41,501 bases of DNA from the NCBI GenBank assembly GCA_903899885.1, contig CAIULK010000229.1, positions 1-41,501 on the forward strand, in the 5' to 3' direction. The notes under the pieces were generated by a model, which saw only the letters and a list, made by a program, of their open reading frames with translations, had not been told where the DNA came from and did not search any database. The stretch is from an uncultured Rhodospirillaceae bacterium (GTDB lineage: Bacteria; Pseudomonadota; Alphaproteobacteria; Rhodospirillales; Magnetospirillaceae). Positions within the stretch are counted from its first letter, which is position 1. Each line of letters opens with the position of its first letter. The translations under genes were made by a program, and so were the position numbers. Shown here piece by piece: positions 7,117-15,346 of the stretch.

Positions 7117-7992
7117 ATGTACGAACACGATGTCGCCGGAACCCAGCGGCGTTTCCGGTGGGCGATTCCCTCGGGGAAGGGGCTGACCGCCCAGGAACTG
7201 GAAGTTCTGTCGCAACCGCGCCCGCATCACGGTACCACCGTCCACCCGGTTGCCCAATCGGATGCGCACGCCGAGGAGATGGAGGTCGCGCGGCGGATGC
7301 AATTGCGCCTGCTGCCGTCGGCCGAGCAATTGGCGCCGGCCTTGGAGCGGGCGGGCCTGACCCTGGAAACCCGTTTCAAATCGTGCAACGCGGTGGGCGG
7401 CGATCTGTGGGGCGCCTACGAGCTTGGCGATGGCGGCATGGCGTTCTATGCCTTCGATCTGTCCGGCCACGGGGTTCCGGCGGCGTTGAACGTCTTTCGC
7501 CTGCATGCGCTGATCGGCGACGTGGCGGTCCGCCGCGACGATCCGGCTGGATTCCTGAGCATCTTGAACGATACCCTCTGCGGCCAATTGGGTCCGGGCC
7601 AATTCGCGACGATGTTCCATATGGTGGTGCGGGACGGTCATTTGACCTGGTCGTCGGCCGCCGCGCCCCGTCCGCTGCTGGTTTGCCCGCAAGGGCTGGG
7701 CTGGCTGGATACCACCGGCATGCCGTTGGGGCTGCGTCCCCACGCGGCCTATACCAACCGGACCTGCGCGTTTCCCCGGGGAACCGGCTTGTTGTTCACC
7801 AGCGACGCGGTCAGCGAGGCCGAAACCCTGGACGGCGGCCTGCTGGGCGAGGAAGGGGTGGAAGGTCTTGTGCGCACCGTGATCTGGCGGGCCGGGAAGC
7901 TGGCGCTTGAGCCGCTGTTCGCCCGTTTTTACCGCGAGGTCCGGTTACCCTTGACCGACGATCTCACCGCCTTGTGGATTGAGCGCAGTTAA
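7117..7992 (+). CDS. SpoIIE/RsbU-type PP2C serine phosphatase
   Basis: A 291-residue phosphatase. After about 60 residues of unassigned N-terminus comes the linker helix EMEVARRMQLRLLPS, typical of RsbU-like enzymes. The PP2C catalytic domain follows, with metal-binding aspartates in AVGGDLWG and FDLSGHGVPAAL and the closing DDLTALWIE. Such phosphatases dephosphorylate STAS anti-sigma antagonists, and the next two genes encode exactly those partners (STAS protein and kinase). No GAF, PAS or receiver sensor domain is present, so the activating signal is unknown. The ATG at 7117 was chosen for its strong ribosome site (GGGGGAGGG); ATG 7081 is an alternative giving 12 more residues. It is followed 20 bases later by the STAS gene. 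Confidence 0.82.
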   Translation: MYEHDVAGTQRRFRWAIPSGKGLTAQELEVLSQPRPHHGTTVHPVAQSDAHAEEMEVARRMQLRLLPSAEQLAPALERAGLTLETRFKSCNAVGGDLWGAYELGDGGMAFYAFDLSGHGVPAALNVFRLHALIGDVAVRRDDPAGFLSILNDTLCGQLGPGQFATMFHMVVRDGHLTWSSAAAPRPLLVCPQGLGWLDTTGMPLGLRPHAAYTNRTCAFPRGTGLLFTSDAVSEAETLDGGLLGEEGVEGLVRTVIWRAGKLALEPLFARFYREVRLPLTDDLTALWIERS

Positions 7993-8012
7993 CACCGAAG
8001 GGGAGTCCAGCC

Positions 8013-8330
8013 GTGGTCGATTATAGCGTGGAGCACAGCGAGGACGGCACGGTCTACCGGCTGAGCGGTCGGCTGGGGCACAGCGACAATGTGCGCTTCA
8101 CGTCGGTACTGACCGATATCGCCGATGGGCCGGGCCGCCGGATCGTGGTGGATTTGGCCAATCTGGAATTCATGGACTCGTTTGGAATCGGGCTGATGCT
8201 GATCGCCGCCGACGAGGCGCGGCGGGTCGGCAATCATCTGAATGTCTGCCGCCCGACCGGCGCCGTGCATCGCTTGTTCACCTGGACGGGGTTGCGGGAA
8301 CTGCTGGCCGACGGAGCCGCCGCCGAGTGA
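8013..8330 (+). CDS. STAS-domain anti-sigma factor antagonist
   Basis: A 105-residue single STAS domain of the SpoIIAA/RsbV type. The phosphorylatable serine is in the conserved strand-helix turn FMDSFGIGLM. In partner switching, the unphosphorylated antagonist binds the kinase and frees its other target. It starts with GTG at 8013 behind an AAGGGGAG ribosome site and overlaps the downstream kinase start by four bases (GTGA), so the pair is translationally coupled. It sits directly after the matching phosphatase gene. Confidence 0.88.
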   Translation: MVDYSVEHSEDGTVYRLSGRLGHSDNVRFTSVLTDIADGPGRRIVVDLANLEFMDSFGIGLMLIAADEARRVGNHLNVCRPTGAVHRLFTWTGLRELLADGAAAE

Positions 8331-9025
8331 TCCGCCCGCTGCCAGGCCGCGGCGTCACCCAGGCGATGGTCGCGGCCTTTCCGGTGTTGACGGCCAAGGG
8401 GGAAACCGGCTGGTACCGGATTTCACGCTCGGCCGCCGACGAGATCGAGGCGGCCCTGACTCCGCCGGGCCGAGGGCTGATCGAATGGACACCCGGCGCC
8501 CGGCTGTCGGCGCTGGCCGCCGCCGGATTGGCGGATGGCGGATTGGTGGTGTCGCTGCTGACCGGCAGCGCCTTTCATCAGCCGCTGTCCCATTGGTTGG
8601 CGGTGGCGGCGGGGCGGGCCTTTTCGCTGAATGCCGATTTTGTGACGATTCTGGATTTGGTGCTGGGCGAGGCCTTGGCCAACGCGCTGGTGCACGGCAA
8701 TTTGGGGGTCGGCAGCGATTCGCGCCGTGATCGCGACAGTTTCATCAATTATGGCCATGCCATCGAAACCAGGCTAGGTCTTCCCGCCTTCGCCCGTCGC
8801 CGGGTCGAGATTTCCCTGCGTGCCGAAGCCGAGGGCGGCGTCAACCTTGCCGTTCTGGACGAAGGCGGCGGATTTGATTTCCGGCGGGTTCTGACCTGCC
8901 CGCACACGCCCTCCGACAAATCCGGGCGCGGCCTCACGATCATCCGCCAACTGGCCTCACGGGTGGTGCTGGCCGAATCGGGACGCCGTCTGGAGGTGAC
9001 GCTGAACCCGGAGGATGCCGGATAA
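8327..9025 (+). CDS. RsbW/SpoIIAB-type ATP-binding anti-sigma (partner-switch) kinase
   Basis: A 232-residue protein whose C-terminal half (about 105-228) is a GHKL/HATPase_c_2 domain: N-box LGEALANALVHGNLG, G1 box LDEGGGFDF and G2 box SGRGLTIIRQL. The first ~100 residues are an extra N-terminal region not found in minimal RsbW and possibly a target-binding or regulatory part. The GTG start at 8327 overlaps the STAS gene stop. By family knowledge it phosphorylates the STAS antagonist and sequesters a sigma factor or another target. No sigma factor gene is nearby, so the output is unknown. Confidence 0.82.
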   Translation: MIRPLPGRGVTQAMVAAFPVLTAKGETGWYRISRSAADEIEAALTPPGRGLIEWTPGARLSALAAAGLADGGLVVSLLTGSAFHQPLSHWLAVAAGRAFSLNADFVTILDLVLGEALANALVHGNLGVGSDSRRDRDSFINYGHAIETRLGLPAFARRRVEISLRAEAEGGVNLAVLDEGGGFDFRRVLTCPHTPSDKSGRGLTIIRQLASRVVLAESGRRLEVTLNPEDAG

Positions 9026-9112
9026 GCGGACGTTTCCTTTTTTTTATTTGTCATGGCCGGGCGGGGTGACACACTCTGGCCCGAATTCGGATGGCGCCGG
9101 GGACCCCTCGCG

Positions 9113-10390
9113 ATGACACTGCTTTTGACCACGGGAGTGGATGAACGGTATTTTTGGCTGCTGTTCCCGTTATTCACATCGGTCGCCCGGCACAGTCCGG
9201 GGGCCGTCGTCCGGGTCTGCGATTTTGGGATGAACGCCGCTCAGACCGCCTTTCTGCGCGAGAAGGGCGTGTTGCTGGAGATGCCCGCGTATCTGGCCGA
9301 CGCGCCGCATCCCTGGTACCGCAAGGCGGCACTTGCCGATTACGTCGCCGGATTTGATTGGGACGGCGTGGTCTGGCTGGATTCCGACATGGTGGCGCTG
9401 GGGGATCTGAACGGCATGCTGTCGGCGATGGCGGAGGCCATGCGGTTGGCGGGGCAAGACATCGCGGTCTGTATCGACGCCGCCGTTCCGACCATCCAGT
9501 CGCAGCAAGACATCAGCCCGGCGGAGGTTTATTCCAAGCTGATCGAGGGGGTCGATCGCGGCAAACCCTATTACAATTCCGGCCTGTTCTTGTGCCGGTC
9601 GCGCGACTATCTGCGCCGTTGGGCCGATCTGTGCCGGACGATGCCGATCGAGCCCTTGTTCGAGCAAAGCGCCTTTAATGTGGTGGCGACCTTGGGCGGG
9701 TTCGCCGTCCGTCCTCTGGACGCGCTGGTTTGGAATATGTGCGGCCCGGACCTCGCCGATTTGAAGGTGGACGCCGATGGCGGGATCGCCGGGCGGCACG
9801 GGCCGATCGCGGTGCTGCACGCCACCTCGTGGCGGGCCGGCGATGTGATCGAGGAAACCTTAAGCATCCCGCTCGGCCGAGATTCGCTGGCCAGGGTTTT
9901 CATCAAACAGGTGCGCAATCCGGCGATCAAGGATTTGCAGAACCGGCTGCTGGTCGAAGGGCTGACCGCCGATCTGGCCTTGCTGCAAAAGCACGGTCTG
10001 GTCGAACGCAATCGCCCGACCCGCCTGGATCAAGCCCCCGCCGCCTTGCAGGCGTTGTTCGCCGAGGGGGGGCAGCATGTCTTGCACGGCGCGTTGGATC
10101 AGGCGGCCGATTGCTTCGCCGCCGTGCTGGCGGAGATTCCAAACGAGGCCCGGACCCTGGCCAACATGGGCTTCGTGCGTGACCGCCAAGGGCGTTCGAA
10201 GGAAGCGCTGGCGCTGTTTCAAGCCGCCATCGCGGCCGACCCGGAGTTTGTCGAAATTCATGGCAGCCTCGCGATCCTGGCCGCCAATCTGGGCGAACGC
10301 GCCTTGGCCCTAAGGGTCTGTCAAGATGCCATCCGCCGCTGGCCGCAAGACGGCCGCTTCGCGGCGCTGGAACGCCAGATCAAGGGGTAA
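9113..10390 (+). CDS. GT-A fold glycosyltransferase with C-terminal TPR region
   Basis: A 425-residue protein. The N-terminal ~260 residues look like a family-8-type glycosyltransferase: strand TLLLTTGVDERY at the start, a DxD nucleotide-sugar/metal motif D90-S-D92 in VVWLDSDMVALGDL, and YYNSGLFLC near residue 163. Residues ~320-425 form tetratricopeptide-like helices (LAEIPNEARTLANMGFVRD, then EALALFQAAIAADPEFVEIHG). The substrate is unknown; neighbours on the opposite strand (FkbM methyltransferase, ELM1 protein, 2OG oxygenase) suggest modification of a surface glycan or glycoprotein. The ATG at 9113 begins the first strand of the fold; the upstream in-frame ATG gives a poorly conserved tail. 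Its end faces the FkbM gene, with 3 bases between stop codons. Confidence 0.72.
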   Translation: MTLLLTTGVDERYFWLLFPLFTSVARHSPGAVVRVCDFGMNAAQTAFLREKGVLLEMPAYLADAPHPWYRKAALADYVAGFDWDGVVWLDSDMVALGDLNGMLSAMAEAMRLAGQDIAVCIDAAVPTIQSQQDISPAEVYSKLIEGVDRGKPYYNSGLFLCRSRDYLRRWADLCRTMPIEPLFEQSAFNVVATLGGFAVRPLDALVWNMCGPDLADLKVDADGGIAGRHGPIAVLHATSWRAGDVIEETLSIPLGRDSLARVFIKQVRNPAIKDLQNRLLVEGLTADLALLQKHGLVERNRPTRLDQAPAALQALFAEGGQHVLHGALDQAADCFAAVLAEIPNEARTLANMGFVRDRQGRSKEALALFQAAIAADPEFVEIHGSLAILAANLGERALALRVCQDAIRRWPQDGRFAALERQIKG

Positions 10391-10393
10391 CCC

Positions 10394-11188
10394 TTACCGT
10401 CGTCCCAACGGGTGCGGTTCGTCGTTGGGGCCCACTTCGGGGAAGCCGGAAACGTTGCCGCAGCGGTCTTGCGGGACGCACAGCATGTTGTACGAGACGG
10501 TCTCGCCGAAAATGTTCTCGGCGTTCTTGCGGAAGTTGTTCGGATTGTACAAAGGCGTGATGTACCACCACAGCCGGTAGCCTTCGGCGCGCAGCCAGGT
10601 GATCAGCTCCTTGTGCTGCTCCGGGATGTCATTTTCGACGAACAGGGTCGGGCGCAATTTGCGCAAGGTTTGCCGCCCGCCCTTCAGCACCCGCAGCTCA
10701 TGGCCCTCGACATCGATCTTGATCAGGTCGCATTTTTTCAAGGACAGCGAGTCCAAGGTGATTACCTCGACCTCGTCCTCGCCCTCGCCGGCCGAGACCC
10801 CGCCGAAATTGACCTGGGCGCCATAGCCCAAGCGGGGAATGCGAATCCGCCCCGGCTTCGCGCCCAGCGCGCAGCGGGTGGCCGTGGTGTTGTCCAGCTC
10901 GTTCAACGCGATGTTGCCGCACAGCATGTTGAACACGGTTGCCTGCGGCTCGAAGGCCAAAACCCGGCCCAGGGGACCGGCGATGCGGGCCAGCGGCACC
11001 GTCAGCGTGCCGATATTGGCGCCAACCTCAACGATCTCGGCCGCCATCGGCAGGATGCGGCGGAACAGATCGACCTCGCCCTCGGAATATTCGCCGTACA
11101 GCGCCAGCGAGCGGCCAATATAAACGTCGTTCATCAAAAACATGAACGGGCCGTGGCGGCAGGGCTGGACGGTGATCGATCCGCTCAT
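10394..11188 (-). CDS. FkbM-family methyltransferase
   Basis: A 264-residue SAM-dependent methyltransferase. It shows the SAM-binding motif VEVGANIGTLTVPLA (about residues 53-67), acidic motif II in VLAFEPQ, and the FkbM hallmark LIKIDVEGHELRVLKGG near 155. FkbM enzymes methylate hydroxyl groups, commonly on sugars of polysaccharides or glycoproteins. The start ATG overlaps the stop of the upstream ELM1 gene (ATGA at 11185-11188), so both are one transcription unit. It is the last gene of the minus-strand glycan-type group. Confidence 0.85.
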   Translation of the reverse strand: MSGSITVQPCRHGPFMFLMNDVYIGRSLALYGEYSEGEVDLFRRILPMAAEIVEVGANIGTLTVPLARIAGPLGRVLAFEPQATVFNMLCGNIALNELDNTTATRCALGAKPGRIRIPRLGYGAQVNFGGVSAGEGEDEVEVITLDSLSLKKCDLIKIDVEGHELRVLKGGRQTLRKLRPTLFVENDIPEQHKELITWLRAEGYRLWWYITPLYNPNNFRKNAENIFGETVSYNMLCVPQDRCGNVSGFPEVGPNDEPHPLGRR

Positions 11189-12150
11189 CCGGCGTTTCCT
11201 TTTTGGTGGATGCGCCGCAAAGCCTCGGCGGCGATGCGAGGGGTGTCGTCGAGCGGCGGGTAGCTCCAGCGCTCCAAGACGCCCGTGAAACGCCGGGTCA
11301 CGCCGTCATCGCGAAGGCCCTGATGAAAGGCGTCGAATTTCCGCGATCCGCCGGGCAGGTCCGCGACATAGACCGGTTTGCCGGTCGAGGCCGCCTCGGA
11401 CACCATGTTGATGCTGTCGGGCGTGGTGATGATGGCGTCGGCCAGCCCCAGAAAGGCGAAATAGGGATTCTCACCGGTGCCGTCCCACAAAAACGAAGGG
11501 ATACCGGCCAGCGCCGTGCGCAAGATCGCCTCGTTCGCCGCCCGGGTGCGGCGCGACGCGGTCACCAGCAGTCCGGCCCCGGTGGCCCGGGCCATCGCGG
11601 TCAGTTTAACGGCCAGATCCACCATTACCGCCTCGGGAAAGTCATAGGCGCCGTTGGCCCCGCCAATCAGCACGGCAACCCGGGGGTGGGGCAGATGGGC
11701 AAGCTTCGGTGCAAAACGGGCGGCGGCGGCGGCGGTCACCGCCGGGGTGACGCGGTGGGGCGCGCCGGGGGTTGCCAGCACGTTGGGGCCGCGCAAGCGG
11801 TCGTGCCGGGGCACCGCGACCAGATCGAACAGATCGGCCGGAATGCCGGGGCTTTGGATTTGAATGCGGAAGGTGTTCGGGCTTTGGGCGCCGATGAACA
11901 GCGACGGCACCACGCTGTGCCGCCCGGTGGCGATCAACACATCCGGCCAGGGCGGGGTTAACACGTCGGATCCCCCGGCCAGCGCCCAGCGACCGCCCGC
12001 CCGCAGCGGTACCGGGCTAAGCAGGCGCCACGGCAACCGCAAACGGACGCGCTTGACGACCGGTTCGATGCCCATCGCCTCGGCCAAGCCGAGGCACTGG
12101 TTCTCCATCCCGATCTTGCCGTCGGTCAGAACCCAGCCGGTCAACGCCAC
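11185..12150 (-). CDS. ELM1 (mitochondrial fission)-family protein, DUF1022
   Basis: A 321-residue protein beginning GWVLTDGKIGMENQCLGLAE. This is the signature of the ELM1 family, named after the plant mitochondrial fission factor but common in alphaproteobacteria, where its function is not established. The fold resembles GT-B glycosyltransferases: a Rossmann-like C-terminal half with VAVLIGGANG, GLLVTASRRT and a nucleotide-sugar-type end segment DAIITTPDSINMVSEAASTGKPVYV. I infer a sugar-transfer or glycan role from this and from its place between a 2OG oxygenase gene (5 bases upstream) and an FkbM methyltransferase (4-base overlap downstream). Confidence 0.8.
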   Translation of the reverse strand: MALTGWVLTDGKIGMENQCLGLAEAMGIEPVVKRVRLRLPWRLLSPVPLRAGGRWALAGGSDVLTPPWPDVLIATGRHSVVPSLFIGAQSPNTFRIQIQSPGIPADLFDLVAVPRHDRLRGPNVLATPGAPHRVTPAVTAAAAARFAPKLAHLPHPRVAVLIGGANGAYDFPEAVMVDLAVKLTAMARATGAGLLVTASRRTRAANEAILRTALAGIPSFLWDGTGENPYFAFLGLADAIITTPDSINMVSEAASTGKPVYVADLPGGSRKFDAFHQGLRDDGVTRRFTGVLERWSYPPLDDTPRIAAEALRRIHQKGNAG

Positions 12151-12155
12151 CGGGG

Positions 12156-12803
12156 TCAGACCTGCGGGATCTTGCCGATCCCGATCAGACGGCCCAGCTT
12201 CTTCAGGCCGGCGGTGAATTTGTGACGGGCCACCTCGCGCTGGAACATCTTGGGGTCCTCGACGAAGTTCATCATGATGTAGCGCCGGATGCCTTCATAC
12301 GGCTTGTGGCCGTGCCACGCGTGCTCGACGCATTTGAAGGCGAACAGCAAGCCGCCGACCGGGGCGACCTCGCCGGTGAAATCCTCGAGGTTGTCGGGCG
12401 AGCGCAGCACGCGCAGCCGTCCGCCCTCGTGCGGCCATTCCAGGTCGTTGAGGTACAACAGCAAGGTGGCCTTCTTGAAGGTGGCGTCGGCGTGGATCTT
12501 GCCGTCCGACGCGCGCGCGTTGGCGCGCACGGTGACCATCGTCTGATGCTTGTCGAGGTTCATCTCGAACTTGTCGGCGATGATCTTGCGGACGTCGTCG
12601 CTTTGCATCTCGCGCACCAGGGTCTTGAAGGTCGCACCGCCTTCAATGGTGTCGAGCGGGAAGATGCCCGCCAAGTCGATCTTGGGATAGTCCTTGATCG
12701 CTTCGGCGAGGTGCGCCTTGGGCAGAAAGAACGGAACGACGAGGTGCGGAAACGGTTCGGAGTTAACCTGAGCCGCCTTCAAGGCGTCGAGATCGAGAAG
12801 CAT
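12156..12803 (-). CDS. 2-oxoglutarate/Fe(II)-dependent oxygenase
   Basis: A 215-residue double-stranded beta-helix dioxygenase. The iron ligands are H104 and D106 in KIHADATF and a distal histidine in HAWHGHKP (H161 or H164), followed by R173/R174 to bind 2-oxoglutarate. Members of this 2OG-Fe(II) superfamily hydroxylate proteins, sugars or small molecules; the substrate is not predictable here. The ATG at 12803 has a GAAGGGGA ribosome site 5-6 bases away, and further upstream the frame is not conserved. The gene sits 107 bases after the TPR gene stop and 5 bases before the ELM1 gene, so it opens a tight three-gene set. Confidence 0.82.
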   Translation of the reverse strand: MLLDLDALKAAQVNSEPFPHLVVPFFLPKAHLAEAIKDYPKIDLAGIFPLDTIEGGATFKTLVREMQSDDVRKIIADKFEMNLDKHQTMVTVRANARASDGKIHADATFKKATLLLYLNDLEWPHEGGRLRVLRSPDNLEDFTGEVAPVGGLLFAFKCVEHAWHGHKPYEGIRRYIMMNFVEDPKMFQREVARHKFTAGLKKLGRLIGIGKIPQV

Positions 12804-12910
12804 ACGCGAAGTCCCCTTCGGGAGTGGAGTCCCGCCGGTCCCCGGATGGGGCCGCCAGTCAACGGGCGGAAGCATACTCCGAACGGATGGGTCTAGGGAA
12901 GAGGCGGTTT

Positions 12911-15346
12911 CTACCCCGTTATGTGGGAAATACCCCACTCCTTGACCGCTTTCGCCATGTGGTTAATTGCCGCGTCCCACGATCCATCCGGCGATTGCCG
13001 GAACAACGTCGCCGTGGGGTACCAAGGGGATGGGCCGTCCTTCGGCCAACGCCAGTCGGCCGCCAGCGGTACCGCCACCCAGACCGGCTTGCCCAAGGCA
13101 CCCGCGATATGCGCCTCGACCGTGTCGCCCGCGATCAGCACGTCGAGGCTGGCGATGATCCGGGCGCGCTCGGCCAGATCGTCGCCCTCGCCACCCGCGA
13201 CGGCGATAAAGGCGCTTGCTCCCGTCAGTTCGAGATCGCGGACGCGCCGGTCGGTGCCGAGTGCGAGCAACTGCACGGTTGGATCGGCGGCAAGGCGTTG
13301 CAGGTGCGACAGCGGCAAGGGCCGTTCCCCCGGTGATCCCCCCCAGGCGAGACCGATGCGCAAACCCGACCCGGTGGCGAACAAATCGGTCTCGGCGGTC
13401 AGATAGGGAACGCAAACGGGGATATCGGGTCCCAGCAGCCGGGGCAGATCGGACAACACGGTTTCGATGTCGATCTCGCTGTCGTCGTCGAAGGTCCCGG
13501 CGACCCGGTGAACGCCGGTCGCGGTGGCCATCAGGCGGGCGGCCGAGGCAGGGCAGTCAAGCGTTACCTGGGCGCCCATTCCGGCCAACCGGGCAGCATA
13601 GCGGATCAGCATCACGGTGTCGCGGCCGTCGCCGTCGGCGCGGATCCGGACCCGGTGGCCAGCCAGCCCCTCGCCGTCGCCGATCCCGCGCCAGGAACCC
13701 CGCAAGGGGCGTCGGCGCAGGCCCTCGGCCCACTCCCCCGATTTCATCAAGGCATCTGCCAACAGCGCCTCGCCGCCAGGCGGGGCATCGGGGCACGGGA
13801 TCATCCGTTCCAGCAACGCGCGTTCCCGGTCAGCGTCGCCGCGCAAACGGGCCAGCCGGGCGGCGTTGCCGAGCAGGGCGGCATCATCGGGGGCAGCCGT
13901 CAATGCGCGCCGATGCGCGTCGTCCGCCTCGTCCCAGCGCCCCAAATCGGTCAGCGCGTTGCCCAGGTTCGACCACAGCGCCGGATGATCGGCGGTGGTC
14001 AGGGCGCGCCGGGCGAAAACGGCGGCGGCGGCAACGCGGCCCTCGGCACGGGCCAAAACGCCCAGCGCGGCGTTGGCCGCGACATGGAACGGATCATGTT
14101 CCAGAGCGGTCGCGAATAATTGGGCGGCGGCGACCGGATCGCTGTCGGCGGCGTGTTCGGCCAAGCGGTCGGCTTGGGTGACGTCGTCGGCGGGCGCTTC
14201 GATACCGGCGGCCAGCGCGATCACCAGCCCAGCCACCGGGTGGATCACGCGAAACCCCAGACCGTCCAGGGGCGACAGATCGCTGTGGGCGGGCAGCAGC
14301 AGCGTCGCCACGGTTCCCGAGGCCAAGGATTGACGCAGTCCGGCCAAAATCGCCGGGGTCCAAGCGGGCACATCGGCCCAGATCACCGCGCGGCCGGGCA
14401 GGTCCGCGAGCAGCGTGTCGAGGGCGGTGGTGGCAAGGCCGCCGTTGCTCCAGGCGGGGAGCGCGATGATTGGACCATCGCTGGCGGGCGCCAGGGCGCG
14501 GCCGATGCCGTCGCCCGCCACGGCGGTGACGGTATCCAGCCCGGCGTGGCGAAGCGCATCGGCGCGTGTTGTCCGGGCCTCGATCGCCAAGACCGGCAGC
14601 GTGGGATCGAGCGCGCCGGTGCCTATCGCGATCACCCGCTCCAAGCCCGGATTGCCGCCGATCAGCCGATGCAGCCAAGCTTGCGCGAAAAGGTGACCGA
14701 TCCGGCGCTCCAGGTCATGGTCGGCCAGCGCCCAATCCTCGGCGGGCCACACCGGAATCCCCAAGTCTTCCGCAACGCGCCGCGCGGCACCGGGAACGCA
14801 CACCAGCATGTCCATTTCGGCGACGGCATCGGCTATGTCCATGCCCTCGGGCCGCTCCAGCAGCAGCGACGGATGCGCCAGCCGTCGCGAATCCGCCGCC
14901 CGATCGCCGTCTTGCAGCGCATAGACCGCCGCCAAGGGGTGGCGGGTCAGGGTCAACAGGTCGGCGAGCGGAACATGGTGGCCGTTGTCGGCCCATGCCA
15001 GCCCGACCTTGATCACGGCGGCGGACGGCGGGATCAGCGAGGCGCCGACGCGCGGCGGCGCGATCGCCCGCGATCCGGCGCGCCGGGCCAAGGTGTCGGC
15101 GGCGGCGGTGTGCCCCTCGGCCGCCAGCAGCGGCGCCAGCTCGGCCCACACCCGGGGTGGACAATCGGAGGAATGCGCCAGCCGGGTCAACAGGGCGCGG
15201 GCCGGTTGTTCGTGGCCCAGGTCGCGCAGGGCCAGCGCCATGTCGAATTGGGCGTCGGAATCGTCGGGGTTTTGGTCGAGAACGGCCAGCAGGCGGGCCA
15301 GCGTCTGGCGACCGGCCGCCGCCTTTATGCCGCCCGCCGCCGTCAT
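12911..15346 (-). CDS. Large TPR protein with glycosyltransferase-like C-terminal domain
   Basis: An 811-residue protein with tetratricopeptide-type repeats at both ~20-90 and ~395-520 (for instance [29 protein letters not shown]). Between them is a Rossmann-like region (~125-390). The C-terminal ~200 residues end with the [20 protein letters not shown] pattern seen in TPR/GT41-like (SPINDLY-related) proteins. It has no signal peptide. Such proteins often take part in protein or polysaccharide glycosylation; the activity here is inferred, not demonstrated. Its start ATG overlaps the stop of the PilZ chemoreceptor gene (ATGA at 15343-15346), an unusual coupling. Confidence 0.7.
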   Translation of the reverse strand: MTAAGGIKAAAGRQTLARLLAVLDQNPDDSDAQFDMALALRDLGHEQPARALLTRLAHSSDCPPRVWAELAPLLAAEGHTAAADTLARRAGSRAIAPPRVGASLIPPSAAVIKVGLAWADNGHHVPLADLLTLTRHPLAAVYALQDGDRAADSRRLAHPSLLLERPEGMDIADAVAEMDMLVCVPGAARRVAEDLGIPVWPAEDWALADHDLERRIGHLFAQAWLHRLIGGNPGLERVIAIGTGALDPTLPVLAIEARTTRADALRHAGLDTVTAVAGDGIGRALAPASDGPIIALPAWSNGGLATTALDTLLADLPGRAVIWADVPAWTPAILAGLRQSLASGTVATLLLPAHSDLSPLDGLGFRVIHPVAGLVIALAAGIEAPADDVTQADRLAEHAADSDPVAAAQLFATALEHDPFHVAANAALGVLARAEGRVAAAAVFARRALTTADHPALWSNLGNALTDLGRWDEADDAHRRALTAAPDDAALLGNAARLARLRGDADRERALLERMIPCPDAPPGGEALLADALMKSGEWAEGLRRRPLRGSWRGIGDGEGLAGHRVRIRADGDGRDTVMLIRYAARLAGMGAQVTLDCPASAARLMATATGVHRVAGTFDDDSEIDIETVLSDLPRLLGPDIPVCVPYLTAETDLFATGSGLRIGLAWGGSPGERPLPLSHLQRLAADPTVQLLALGTDRRVRDLELTGASAFIAVAGGEGDDLAERARIIASLDVLIAGDTVEAHIAGALGKPVWVAVPLAADWRWPKDGPSPWYPTATLFRQSPDGSWDAAINHMAKAVKEWGISHITG

